11,245 nt of DNA from Gammaproteobacteria bacterium (lineage in GTDB: Bacteria > Pseudomonadota > Gammaproteobacteria > Poriferisulfidales > Poriferisulfidaceae). The stretch lies in NCBI GenBank assembly GCA_007571105.1, contig RKRZ01000053.1:1-11245 (forward strand). The letters are read 5' to 3'. Shown one piece after another: positions 1 through 6,665 of this stretch. How positions within the stretch are numbered: the first letter of the stretch is position 1; every line of letters begins with the position of its first letter. The notes under the pieces were generated by a model that saw nothing but the letters and a program-made list of their open reading frames with translations, ran no database searches and was not told the origin of the DNA. The translations under genes were made by a program, and so were the position numbers.

Positions 1-807
1 GAACGTCTTGGCCCCGAAGGGCAGCTGTGGTTATTGGATCGCGACCCGCAAGCATGCGCGCATGCGCGCGAACACTTCGGCGGCGATGCACGCGTACACA
101 TTGTGCAGGACGCCTTCATGAGTCTGCCCGATCGCCTGGCGGCAGCGCACCGGTTGGGTCAACTGGACGGGTTGTTGCTGGATCTGGGAGTCTCTTCGGC
201 GCAATTGGAGGAGCCGGACCGCGGCTTCAGCTTTCAGGCCGACGGGCCGCTGGACATGCGCATGAGCCGTGAAGGCCCGACCGCCGCCGAATGGCTGGCC
301 GAGGTCGACGAGGCGGAACTTGCGCGCGTGCTTGAAGCTTACGGAGAAGAACGGCAGGCCCGGCGCATTGCCCGGTGCATCGTGCGCTCACGCACCGACC
401 AGCCGGTGCAGCGCACCGGACAACTTGCGGAGCTGGTCGCTCAGGTCCGTTCTCGGGATCGGGCGAAACCACCGCGCCGCCATCCGGCCACGCGCGTGTT
501 TCAGGCCATCCGAATTTTCATCAATCGCGAACTCGAGCAGTTGGAATCGCTGCTCGAGAATCTGCTTGCCCTGCTCGCTGCAGAGGCGCATCTCGCCATC
601 ATCAGTTTTCATTCCCTGGAAGATCGGCGAGTTAAGCAATTTTTGCGCGCCTGCAGCGAGCCTCCCGCCGTCAGCCGGCATCGGCCCGCCCCGCCGTTTG
701 TTCCGAGTCTGCACTGTTATCCGCTGATTCGTCCGACGGACGAGGAAATCGCCCGCAATCCGCGCGCCCGTTCGGCGCGTCTGCGCAGCGCCCGGAGGTT
801 GTCGTGA
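1..807 (+). CDS. rsmH: 16S rRNA (cytosine-1402-N4)-methyltransferase RsmH (MraW), 5' partial
   Basis: RsmH uses S-adenosylmethionine to methylate N4 of C1402 in the decoding site of 16S rRNA. The reading frame is open from base 1 and gives 268 residues. The family is about 310 residues long, so some 45 N-terminal residues, including the glycine-rich SAM loop, lie outside the window. Visible family motifs are LLLDLGVSSAQL (about residues 57-68), DGPLDMRM (81-88), the YGEERQARRIAR segment, ATRVFQAIRI (163-172), ISFHSLEDRRVK (about 201-212) and the terminal NPRARSARLR. The DRDPQA segment near residue 13 matches the acidic strand end of the SAM-binding fold. The stop TGA overlaps the ftsL GTG. 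Heading a dcw cluster is the usual place for this gene. Identity is secure; the true start cannot be seen. Confidence 0.96.
   Translation, partial: ERLGPEGQLWLLDRDPQACAHAREHFGGDARVHIVQDAFMSLPDRLAAAHRLGQLDGLLLDLGVSSAQLEEPDRGFSFQADGPLDMRMSREGPTAAEWLAEVDEAELARVLEAYGEERQARRIARCIVRSRTDQPVQRTGQLAELVAQVRSRDRAKPPRRHPATRVFQAIRIFINRELEQLESLLENLLALLAAEAHLAIISFHSLEDRRVKQFLRACSEPPAVSRHRPAPPFVPSLHCYPLIRPTDEEIARNPRARSARLRSARRLS
52..65. repeat. 14-base perfect palindrome of alternating GCATGC/GCGC inside rsmH
   Basis: The stretch GCATGCGCGCATGC equals its own reverse complement and is almost entirely alternating purine and pyrimidine. It lies within the rsmH coding frame, where it encodes part of ACAHA. High G+C coding sequence rich in Ala, His and Arg codons can produce this by chance, so no function is claimed. 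Confidence 0.5.
794..798 (+). promoter_or_regulatory. Shine-Dalgarno site deciding the ftsL GTG start
   Basis: GGAGG lies 5 bases upstream of the GTG at 804, inside the last codons of rsmH. It supports the GTG as the ftsL start, with the GTGA overlap, over any internal ATG. Confidence 0.75.
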
Positions 808-1070
808 GAGGCATCCGACTCTGGTGGGTGTTGCTGCTGGCCAATTTGACGTGTGCGGTCGGCGTGGTGTACGCCTCGCATGCCAGTCTGGGCATCTTCC
901 ACAAGATCCAGGAGCAGCGCCGGATTTACCAGCACCTGCAAACCGACTGGGGGCGTCTGCTGCTGGAACAGAGCGCGCTGGTGTCGTATTCCCGGGTGGA
1001 GCAACTGGCCGCAGAGGAGTTGCGTATGCGCCATCCGGATCTCTCCCAAACCAATCTGTTGGCGCCATGA
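804..1070 (+). CDS. ftsL: cell division protein FtsL
   Basis: FtsL is a small bitopic membrane protein that forms the FtsQLB complex and signals activation of the FtsWI septal synthase. The 88-residue product has a very short cytoplasmic N-terminus (MRGIR), one membrane segment at about residues 6-25, then a periplasmic helix rich in Gln, Glu, Leu and Arg (about 30-75) of the coiled-coil type that pairs with FtsB. The sequence IQEQRRIYQHLQTDWGRLLLEQ followed by RVEQLAAEELRM is typical of proteobacterial FtsL. It is shorter than the 121-residue E. coli protein, mostly for lack of a long cytoplasmic tail. The start is GTG, overlapping the rsmH stop as GTGA, and the stop overlaps ftsI as ATGA. 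FtsL diverges fast, so position between rsmH and ftsI supports the call as much as sequence does. Confidence 0.93.
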   Translation: MRGIRLWWVLLLANLTCAVGVVYASHASLGIFHKIQEQRRIYQHLQTDWGRLLLEQSALVSYSRVEQLAAEELRMRHPDLSQTNLLAP

Positions 1071-2770
1071 AGGTCAATCCCTACCGCCGTTCCTGCGAAC
1101 GCCGTCGCTACACAGTCATTGCGATATTTCTGCTGGCTGCGTTGGTGCTGGTTGCGCGCGTTGTGCAGTTGCAGTACGCCGAGCGCGAGTTTCTGCAGGC
1201 GCAAGGCGACAGCCGCCAGCAGCGCACGGTGGAGATTCCGGCGCATCGCGGCATGCTGTCGGATCGCAACGGCGAAGTGTTGGCAATCAGCACGCCGGTC
1301 GGATCCGTCTGGGTGGAACCGGGTCGATTGCTGGAAGCGCGCGCCGATTGGGGCCGGTTGCCGCAGCGCCTGAACTTCACCGAAGCGCAGCTTGCGCAAA
1401 TGCTGCAGGAGCGCAAGGAGCGCAAGTTTTTCTATTTGCGCCGTCACATTCTGCCCGTGGAAGCCGAGAAGATTTTGGCGCTTGGCATTCCAGGCGTGCA
1501 CCTGCGCACGGAGTATCGGCGCTATTACCCGGCCGGCGAGGTCGCAGCGCAGTTGATCGGAATCACGGACGTCGACGACCAGGGACAGGAAGGCCTGGAG
1601 TTGATGTTTGACAAGCAATTGCGCGGCCAGCCCGGAGCCCGATGGGTGCGGCAGGATTCAAACGGCCGCATCATTGACGATCTGGCACAGATCCGTGCGC
1701 CAAAACACGGCGAAAACCTTCGCCTGTCGATTGACCGCGGGTTGCAGTATTTCTCCTACCGGACATTGGAAAGCGCCGTTCGCGATCACCGCGCCAGCAG
1801 CGGCACGGTGGTGGTGCTGGATGTGGTGACCGGAGAGGTATTGGCGCAGGCGCAGGCGCCGTCCTTCAATCCAAACGCAAAGCGAGAGGGCAGTGTGGCC
1901 GCGCGGCGCAATCGGGCGATGACCGATCAATACGAGCCCGGCTCGATCGTCAAGCCGTTCACGATTTTGGCGGCGCTTGCCAGCGGTCGCTACCAGACCG
2001 ACAGCATCATCGACACCTCACCGGGTTCTTTGCGTATCGGGCGTTACACCATCCGCGACATTCGCGATTTTGGGCCGCTTGATATGACCGGCGTGTTGGT
2101 CAAATCGAGCAACGTCGCCTCGGCAACGATTGCGCTGGAGTTGCCGGCGGATCATCTGTGGAAGACATTCAGCAGCGTCGGCTTCGGCCAGCCGCTGTTC
2201 ACCAACTATCCGGGAGAGGCGGCCGGCTTGTTGCGCGAGCCCTCGACCTGGCGGCAGACCGAATGGGCCAGTTTGGGCTACGGCTACGGACTGTCGGTGA
2301 CGCCCATGCATATGGCGCAAGCCTTCATGATTCTGGGCAATCGCGGCGTGCACCATGTGCCGAGTTTTCTGGCCAACCCGCCTCTGCGCGGCGCGCGCGT
2401 GTTGCCGCGCGAAATCTGCGATCAGGTGCTGCAGATGCTCGAGCATGTCACCTTGCCGGGAGGAACGGCGATCCGGGCGCGTGTGCCGGGCTATACCGTT
2501 GCCGCCAAGACCGGCACGGTACGCAAGCGGACCGACAGCGGATATTCGGCTTCCAACCATATTTCCATGATTACCGGAGTGGTGCCGCGACGGCATCCGC
2601 GCCTGGCGATTCTGGTGCTGATTGATGAGCCCAAAGCAGGACAGTATTTCGGCGGCCAGGTGGCCGGTCCGGTGTTTCGCCGGATTGCTTGGGAGGCATT
2701 GCGCTTGCTGAACATCCCGCCGGATGACCCCGAAGGGTTGCGCCACGCTCATGCAGGAGGCTCCGGATGA
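1067..2770 (+). CDS. ftsI: peptidoglycan D,D-transpeptidase FtsI (PBP3)
   Basis: FtsI is the class B penicillin-binding protein that crosslinks septal peptidoglycan as partner of FtsW. The 567-residue product has a basic cytoplasmic start (MKVNPYRRSCERRR) and one membrane anchor at about residues 16-33. A pedestal domain follows with RTVEIPAHRGMLSDRNG and YRRYYPAGEVAAQLIGITD. The transpeptidase domain carries all three active-site motifs: SIVK with nucleophile Ser293 and Lys296, SSN at 347-349, and KTGT at 481-484. Length is close to the 588 residues of the E. coli protein. The ATG at 1067 forms an ATGA overlap with the ftsL stop. I see no clear Shine-Dalgarno site before it, so expression may depend on translational coupling. 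The frame stays open upstream to 824, but that stretch is ftsL read in another frame. No defects were seen. Confidence 0.97.
   Translation: MKVNPYRRSCERRRYTVIAIFLLAALVLVARVVQLQYAEREFLQAQGDSRQQRTVEIPAHRGMLSDRNGEVLAISTPVGSVWVEPGRLLEARADWGRLPQRLNFTEAQLAQMLQERKERKFFYLRRHILPVEAEKILALGIPGVHLRTEYRRYYPAGEVAAQLIGITDVDDQGQEGLELMFDKQLRGQPGARWVRQDSNGRIIDDLAQIRAPKHGENLRLSIDRGLQYFSYRTLESAVRDHRASSGTVVVLDVVTGEVLAQAQAPSFNPNAKREGSVAARRNRAMTDQYEPGSIVKPFTILAALASGRYQTDSIIDTSPGSLRIGRYTIRDIRDFGPLDMTGVLVKSSNVASATIALELPADHLWKTFSSVGFGQPLFTNYPGEAAGLLREPSTWRQTEWASLGYGYGLSVTPMHMAQAFMILGNRGVHHVPSFLANPPLRGARVLPREICDQVLQMLEHVTLPGGTAIRARVPGYTVAAKTGTVRKRTDSGYSASNHISMITGVVPRRHPRLAILVLIDEPKAGQYFGGQVAGPVFRRIAWEALRLLNIPPDDPEGLRHAHAGGSG
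2755..2760 (+). promoter_or_regulatory. strong Shine-Dalgarno site before murE
   Basis: AGGAGG lies 6 bases upstream of the murE ATG at 2767, inside the end of ftsI. An intact initiation site in front of an interrupted gene suggests that the interruption is recent, or is a sequence error. Confidence 0.75.
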
Positions 2771-4245
2771 GTCACGCCGCTCGCCTGCCGCTGTCAGAGT
2801 TGCTCCAAGAGTTTGCAGAGCCCTCTGAGGATTGCGTGATTGAGGGGCTGCGTTGCCGCAGTGATGAAGTGCTTTCGGGAGAGTCCTTTGCCGCGTGCCG
2901 GGGGTTGCGGCGGCATGGTCTGGAGGGCCTGGCAGAGGCAGTGCGTCGGGGTGCCGCGGCGGTGATCTACGACCCTGAGGATGCACCAGATTCCGATTTT
3001 TCGATTCCGCATGCGGCCGTTCCCCACCTGTCGGACTGTTTGAGCTAACTGGCCGGGCGTCTGTATCGGCATCCGTCTGTGCGTCTGCCTGTGATTGGCA
3101 TTACCGGCACCGACGGCACGACTTCTACGGCGCATCTGTTGGCGCAATTGATGGGCCGACTGAACCGCATTTGCGGCCTGATCGGCACGCTCGGAGCCGG
3201 CACGATTGATGCCCTGCATGAGACGGGTCACACCACGCCGGACGCCGTGCGGGTGCAGCAGGAACTGTTTGACATGCTGCAGCGCGAGCACGCCGCCGCC
3301 GTCCTTGAGGTGTCGTCGCACGCGCTTGATCAGCGGCGTTGCGATGCCGTGCACTTCGATACCGCCGTGTTTACAACGCTGGGACAGGATCACCTGGACT
3401 ACCACGGCAGCCCCGAGCAGTATGCGCAGGCCAAACGGCGCCTGTTTACGGAACTCGATGTCCGCCGCTGCGTCATCAACGCGGATGATGCCTTCGGCCA
3501 AGAGTTGCTCGACGTCGTGTCCGACCGTATGGAAGTCCGTCGCTGTTCGCTGCAATCCGCAGATGCAGATTCCCGAGCCTACAACATTCAGCTGGATCGG
3601 GAAGGTTTGCGCTTCAATTGGGAGATTGAGGGGCAAAGCCATGCGGTGCATGTCCCCGCCTTGTACGGCCGCTTCAATGTGATGAATCTGTTGCTGTCCG
3701 CCACGGTGGCGCAAATGCAGGGCCTGACGCCGGAATCCATCGCACAGGCGATGTCCGATCTGCACGCCGTGCCGGGGCGGCTGGAGCGCATGAGCCGGGA
3801 TGCCAATGGGCCGCAGGTGTTTGTTGATTACGCGCACACGGCCGAAGCCCTGGAGGCGTCCTTGCGCACGTTGCGCGAGCATTTTGATGAGCCGGTGCAT
3901 TGCGTATTCGGTTGCGGCGGCAATCGCGATCGCAGCAAGCGGGCCCGGATGGGCGCAGTTGCCGAGCAATGGGCCGCCACGGTGACGCTCACCGACGACA
4001 ATCCGCGCCAGGAAGACCCGAAACAGATCGTTCGTGAAATTCAGGAGGGGATGCGTGCTGCGACGCCTTCCCGCGTAGTGCACGATCGCGCGCAGGCGAT
4101 TCATGAAGCCATCCGCAATGCCGGCGCAGGCGAGGTGGTGCTGATTGCCGGCAAGGGACACGAGACGCGGCAGTTCACTGCGGTGGGCGCGCGCGAATTT
4201 TCAGATCAATCCGTTGTGCGCGAGGCGCTGGAGGCTGCGGCATGA
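2767..4245 (+). pseudogene. murE: UDP-MurNAc-tripeptide ligase MurE, interrupted by an in-frame TAA and with altered catalytic motifs
   Basis: MurE adds the third amino acid, usually meso-diaminopimelate, to UDP-MurNAc-L-Ala-D-Glu using ATP in the cytoplasm. Counting the TAA at 3046-3048 as one position, the frame runs 492 residues, close to the 495 of E. coli MurE, and homology continues on both sides of the stop (DCLS, stop, LAGRLY; the family has a residue there). Still recognisable are HTTPDAV, EVSSHALDQ, DHLDYHG, the Lys223 region (QAKRRLF, the carbamylated lysine site), DNPR at 411-414 (diaminopimelate recognition) and GKGHE at 462-466. Changed positions: the N-terminal DSR reads RSD (31-33); the P-loop reads GTDGTTS, with Thr118 for the invariant Lys; FTNL reads FTTL; YAHTPDALE reads YAHTAEALE; KRPxMG reads KRARMG. 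Flanking overlaps with ftsI and murF (ATGA) are intact. The family call is certain. Activity is doubtful unless another murE exists or the sequence is wrong. Confidence 0.9.
3079..4245 (+). other. murE: open frame downstream of the murE stop, possible re-initiation from GTG
   Basis: After the TAA the same frame is open for 388 codons from a GTG at 3079. A product from here would hold the MurE central and C-terminal domains but lack the N-terminal UDP-MurNAc-binding domain (about the first 100 residues). No clear Shine-Dalgarno site precedes the GTG. Initiation here is only a possibility: ribosomes ending at 3048 could restart nearby and so keep translation coupled to murF. This stretch is part of the murE pseudogene, not a separate gene family. 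Confidence 0.3.
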
Positions 4246-5588
4246 TGCAACTGGCGCAGCTGGCGCAATGGGCGGGCGGAGAGTTGCGGGGGGCGGATGC
4301 CCCGGTGTCTGCGGTGCGCACGGATTCGCGCATGCTGGAGGCCGGAGACCTGTTTGTCGCTTTGCCCGGTGTGCGAGTGGACGGCCATGATTTCGTGGTG
4401 GTTTGCACCCACGCGGCAGGCGTGTTGGTGGAACGGGCCGTTGAGGCGCCATGCGTTCAGATTCGGGTGCCGGACACGGTGCGCGCCTTGCAAGACATTG
4501 CGCATCAGTGGCGGCGTGAATGCGCGCCGAGAGTGACGGCGATTACTGGCAGCAACGGCAAGACTTCCACCAAAGAGATGACCGCAGCCATTCTGTCGCA
4601 TCAGGGTGAGACGCTGGCTTCCCAAGGCAATTTCAACAACCACCTGGGCGTGCCGCTGACTCTGCTGGAATTGACCCCGGAACATCGCTATGCGGTGATT
4701 GAAATGGGCGCCAATCACGCCGGTGAGATTCGCCTGCTCGCCTCGCTGGCCGAACCGCAGGTTGCCACCATTACGTGCGTGGCTGAGGCACATCTGGAAG
4801 GGTTCGGCAGTCTGGATGGGGTGGCCGATGCGAAGGGGGAGATTTTTGAAGGCCTGCCGAGCGGCGGCGTCGCCGTGATCAACGCAGAAGATCCCTATGC
4901 GCCGCGCTGGCGGGCGCGAATCCCGGTGCCGGACATATTTAGTTTTTCGGCAGATCCCGCCATCGAAGCGGATGTTCACGCCTGCATTCCGCAAGACGGC
5001 ACCTTGCAGTTGCGCCATGGCGCACGCGAATGGACGGTGGACTGGCATCTAGAAGGAATCCACAACGCCCGCAATGCCGCCTGCGCAGTGGCTCAGGCAT
5101 TGGCATTGCATGTGGATTTTGATGCGGCGGTAGAGGCATTGTCGGGATTTGAATTGTCGGCGGGCGGTCGCCTGCGCACGTTGCGCGGCGTTGCCGGTGC
5201 GCGTCTGATCGATGACAGTTACAACGCCAATCCCGGCTCGTTCCGGGCCGCGATTGATGTGTTGGTCTCGGATGCGAAGGAGCCGTGGCTGGTGATGGGG
5301 GAGATGGCGGAATTGGGCGAGTACGCCGAACGCTGCCACCAAGAGGTTGCGGCCTACGCCCGCGATGCCGGCATCCGGCGATTGTATGTGCTGGGCCGGT
5401 ATGCCCGGGCCTGTGCGAAAGAGTTTGGCGCGAACGGTCAGGCGTTCGAGGATTTGGAGCATTTGGCGGAGGAGTTGCGCGGGCAGATGCACCCAGGGTG
5501 CACGGTGCTGGTGAAGGCGTCGCGCTCTGGGCGATTGGAGCGTCTGGTTGAGCGCCTGCAGGCGGAGGAGACAAGTCATGCTGCTTGA
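4242..5588 (+). CDS. murF: UDP-MurNAc-tripeptide:D-Ala-D-Ala ligase MurF
   Basis: MurF joins D-alanyl-D-alanine to the UDP-MurNAc tripeptide with ATP, the last cytoplasmic step of stem-peptide assembly. The 448 residues match the family length (E. coli 452). The N-terminal domain has DSRMLEAGDLFVALPG. The central ATPase domain has the P-loop TGSNGKTS at 102-109 with Lys107, then NFNNHLGVPLTLLEL and VIEMGANHAGEI. Further on are the C-terminal domain motif DDSYNANPGSFRAA and MGEMAELG. The ATG at 4242 forms ATGA with the murE stop and has GGAGG 7 bases upstream; an in-frame ATG directly follows as codon 2. The N-terminus contains a small repeat, QLAQLAQW. Its intact P-loop and DSR contrast with murE next door. 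Confidence 0.97.
   Translation: MMQLAQLAQWAGGELRGADAPVSAVRTDSRMLEAGDLFVALPGVRVDGHDFVVVCTHAAGVLVERAVEAPCVQIRVPDTVRALQDIAHQWRRECAPRVTAITGSNGKTSTKEMTAAILSHQGETLASQGNFNNHLGVPLTLLELTPEHRYAVIEMGANHAGEIRLLASLAEPQVATITCVAEAHLEGFGSLDGVADAKGEIFEGLPSGGVAVINAEDPYAPRWRARIPVPDIFSFSADPAIEADVHACIPQDGTLQLRHGAREWTVDWHLEGIHNARNAACAVAQALALHVDFDAAVEALSGFELSAGGRLRTLRGVAGARLIDDSYNANPGSFRAAIDVLVSDAKEPWLVMGEMAELGEYAERCHQEVAAYARDAGIRRLYVLGRYARACAKEFGANGQAFEDLEHLAEELRGQMHPGCTVLVKASRSGRLERLVERLQAEETSHAA
5564..5570 (+). promoter_or_regulatory. Shine-Dalgarno site fixing the mraY start
   Basis: GGAGGAG lies 7 bases before the ATG at 5578, inside the end of murF. It selects this ATG over upstream alternatives in the same open frame. 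Confidence 0.7.
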
Positions 5589-6654
5589 ACTGTTTGCCTG
5601 GTTGGAGAGCGTCGATCAGGGATTCGCCGTCTTTCAATATCTGACGGTGCGCGGCGTTGCCGCTTTGCTGACCGCGCTCGGCATTGCGCTGTTGATTGGG
5701 CCGTGGCTGATTCGGCGTCTGCAGGACCGACGCATTGGCGAGATTGTGCGCGACGACGGCCCTTCGTCGCACCAGTCCAAAAGCGGGACGCCAACCATGG
5801 GCGGCGTGCTGATTCTGTTGGCGCTTCTGGTTTCGGTGCTGCTGTGGGGCACGTGGAGCAGCCGCCATCTGGTGGTGCTTCTTGCCGTGACGGTGGCGTA
5901 TGCCCTGATCGGAATGCTGGACGATTACCTGAAACTGAGCCGCGGACGTGGCATTTCGGCGCGACTGAAATTCTCCCTGCAAGTGGCTTTCGGCGCGGCG
6001 GTCGGCTGGTTTCTGTTTGCCACGGCGGTCGATCCGGTGGAGACGCGCTTCTTTTTCCCGGTGATCAAGGAATGGCAGTTTGAGTTGGGTTGGCTGCTGA
6101 TACCCCTGACCGCCTTCATGCTGACCTTAATGAGCAATGCCGCCAATCTGACCGACGGGCTGGACGGCTTGACGATTGCGCCGACGGTGCTGATTGCCGG
6201 AGGGTTGGGCGCATTCGCCTATGTCACCGGTCACGTGGAATTTGCCGCCTATCTCGGCATTCCGCATGTTCCGATGGCCGGCGAGATGATGATCTATTGC
6301 ACCGCGCTGGTGGGGGCTGGGTTGGGCTTTCTGTGGTTCAACACGTATCCGGCGCAAGTATTCATGGGCGACATTGGCGCCTTGGCCTTGGGCGCGGCCT
6401 TGGGTGCGCTGGCGGTCATGCTGCGCCAGGAAATCGTCCTGATGCTGATGGCCGGCGTCATGATGATGGAGACCTTATCGGTGGTGCTGCAGGTGGTGTC
6501 TTATCGCTTGACGGGCCGGCGGATTTTTGCCATGGCGCCGTTGCACCATCACTTTGAGTTGCGGGGCTGGCCGGAGCCGCGCATCGCGGTGCGCTTCTGG
6601 ATCATCACCATGGTGCTGGTGCTGCTGGGGCTGTCAACCTTGAAGCTTCGCTGA
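5578..6654 (+). CDS. mraY: phospho-N-acetylmuramoyl-pentapeptide-transferase MraY
   Basis: MraY transfers phospho-MurNAc-pentapeptide from UDP to undecaprenyl phosphate, forming lipid I at the inner face of the cytoplasmic membrane. The 358-residue protein is strongly hydrophobic, consistent with the family's ten membrane helices. Key residues are all present: the DGPSSHQSKSGTPTMGG loop, Asp115-Asp116 (DDY), the SNAANLTDGLDGL stretch at about 186-198, MGD with Asp265, and the LHHHFELRGWPEP loop with His323-325. The C-terminal RFWIITMVLVLLGLSTLKLR is typical of proteobacterial MraY. It starts within murF, giving an 11-base overlap, and ends with TGA 11 bases before murD. The frame is open upstream to 5548, but homology and the Shine-Dalgarno site support 5578. 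Confidence 0.97.
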   Translation: MLLELFAWLESVDQGFAVFQYLTVRGVAALLTALGIALLIGPWLIRRLQDRRIGEIVRDDGPSSHQSKSGTPTMGGVLILLALLVSVLLWGTWSSRHLVVLLAVTVAYALIGMLDDYLKLSRGRGISARLKFSLQVAFGAAVGWFLFATAVDPVETRFFFPVIKEWQFELGWLLIPLTAFMLTLMSNAANLTDGLDGLTIAPTVLIAGGLGAFAYVTGHVEFAAYLGIPHVPMAGEMMIYCTALVGAGLGFLWFNTYPAQVFMGDIGALALGAALGALAVMLRQEIVLMLMAGVMMMETLSVVLQVVSYRLTGRRIFAMAPLHHHFELRGWPEPRIAVRFWIITMVLVLLGLSTLKLR

Positions 6655-6660
6655 GGAAGG
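6653..6660 (+). promoter_or_regulatory. Shine-Dalgarno site before murD
   Basis: GAGGAAGG begins inside the mraY stop codon and ends 5 bases before the murD ATG at 6666. This is the only true intergenic gap in the window (11 bases) and it is filled by this site, so no promoter fits here. Confidence 0.7.
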
Positions 6661-6665
6661 ACGCC

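Noticed and set aside
824..1066. Upstream extension of ftsI to 824
   Set aside because: This stretch is ftsL in another frame. The ATGA overlap at 1067 and the MKVNPYRRS start followed by the membrane anchor fit FtsI.
1845..1860. Short GCGCAG tandem repeats in ftsI, with a similar run near 7872 in murD, as functional repeats
   Set aside because: They encode Ala-Gln runs (AQAQA) in frame and are within normal variation for high-G+C coding sequence.
3046..3048. TAA as a reassigned sense codon
   Set aside because: It is the only in-frame TAA in an annotated gene in about 11 kb, the gene has other defects, and I know of no bacterial code that reads TAA as sense. Mutation or error is simpler.
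2794..4161. Open frame of 455 codons on the minus strand opposite murE
   Set aside because: It is tempting because murE is damaged, but the + strand shows unmistakable MurE homology throughout, while the minus product has antisense-like composition and no motif.
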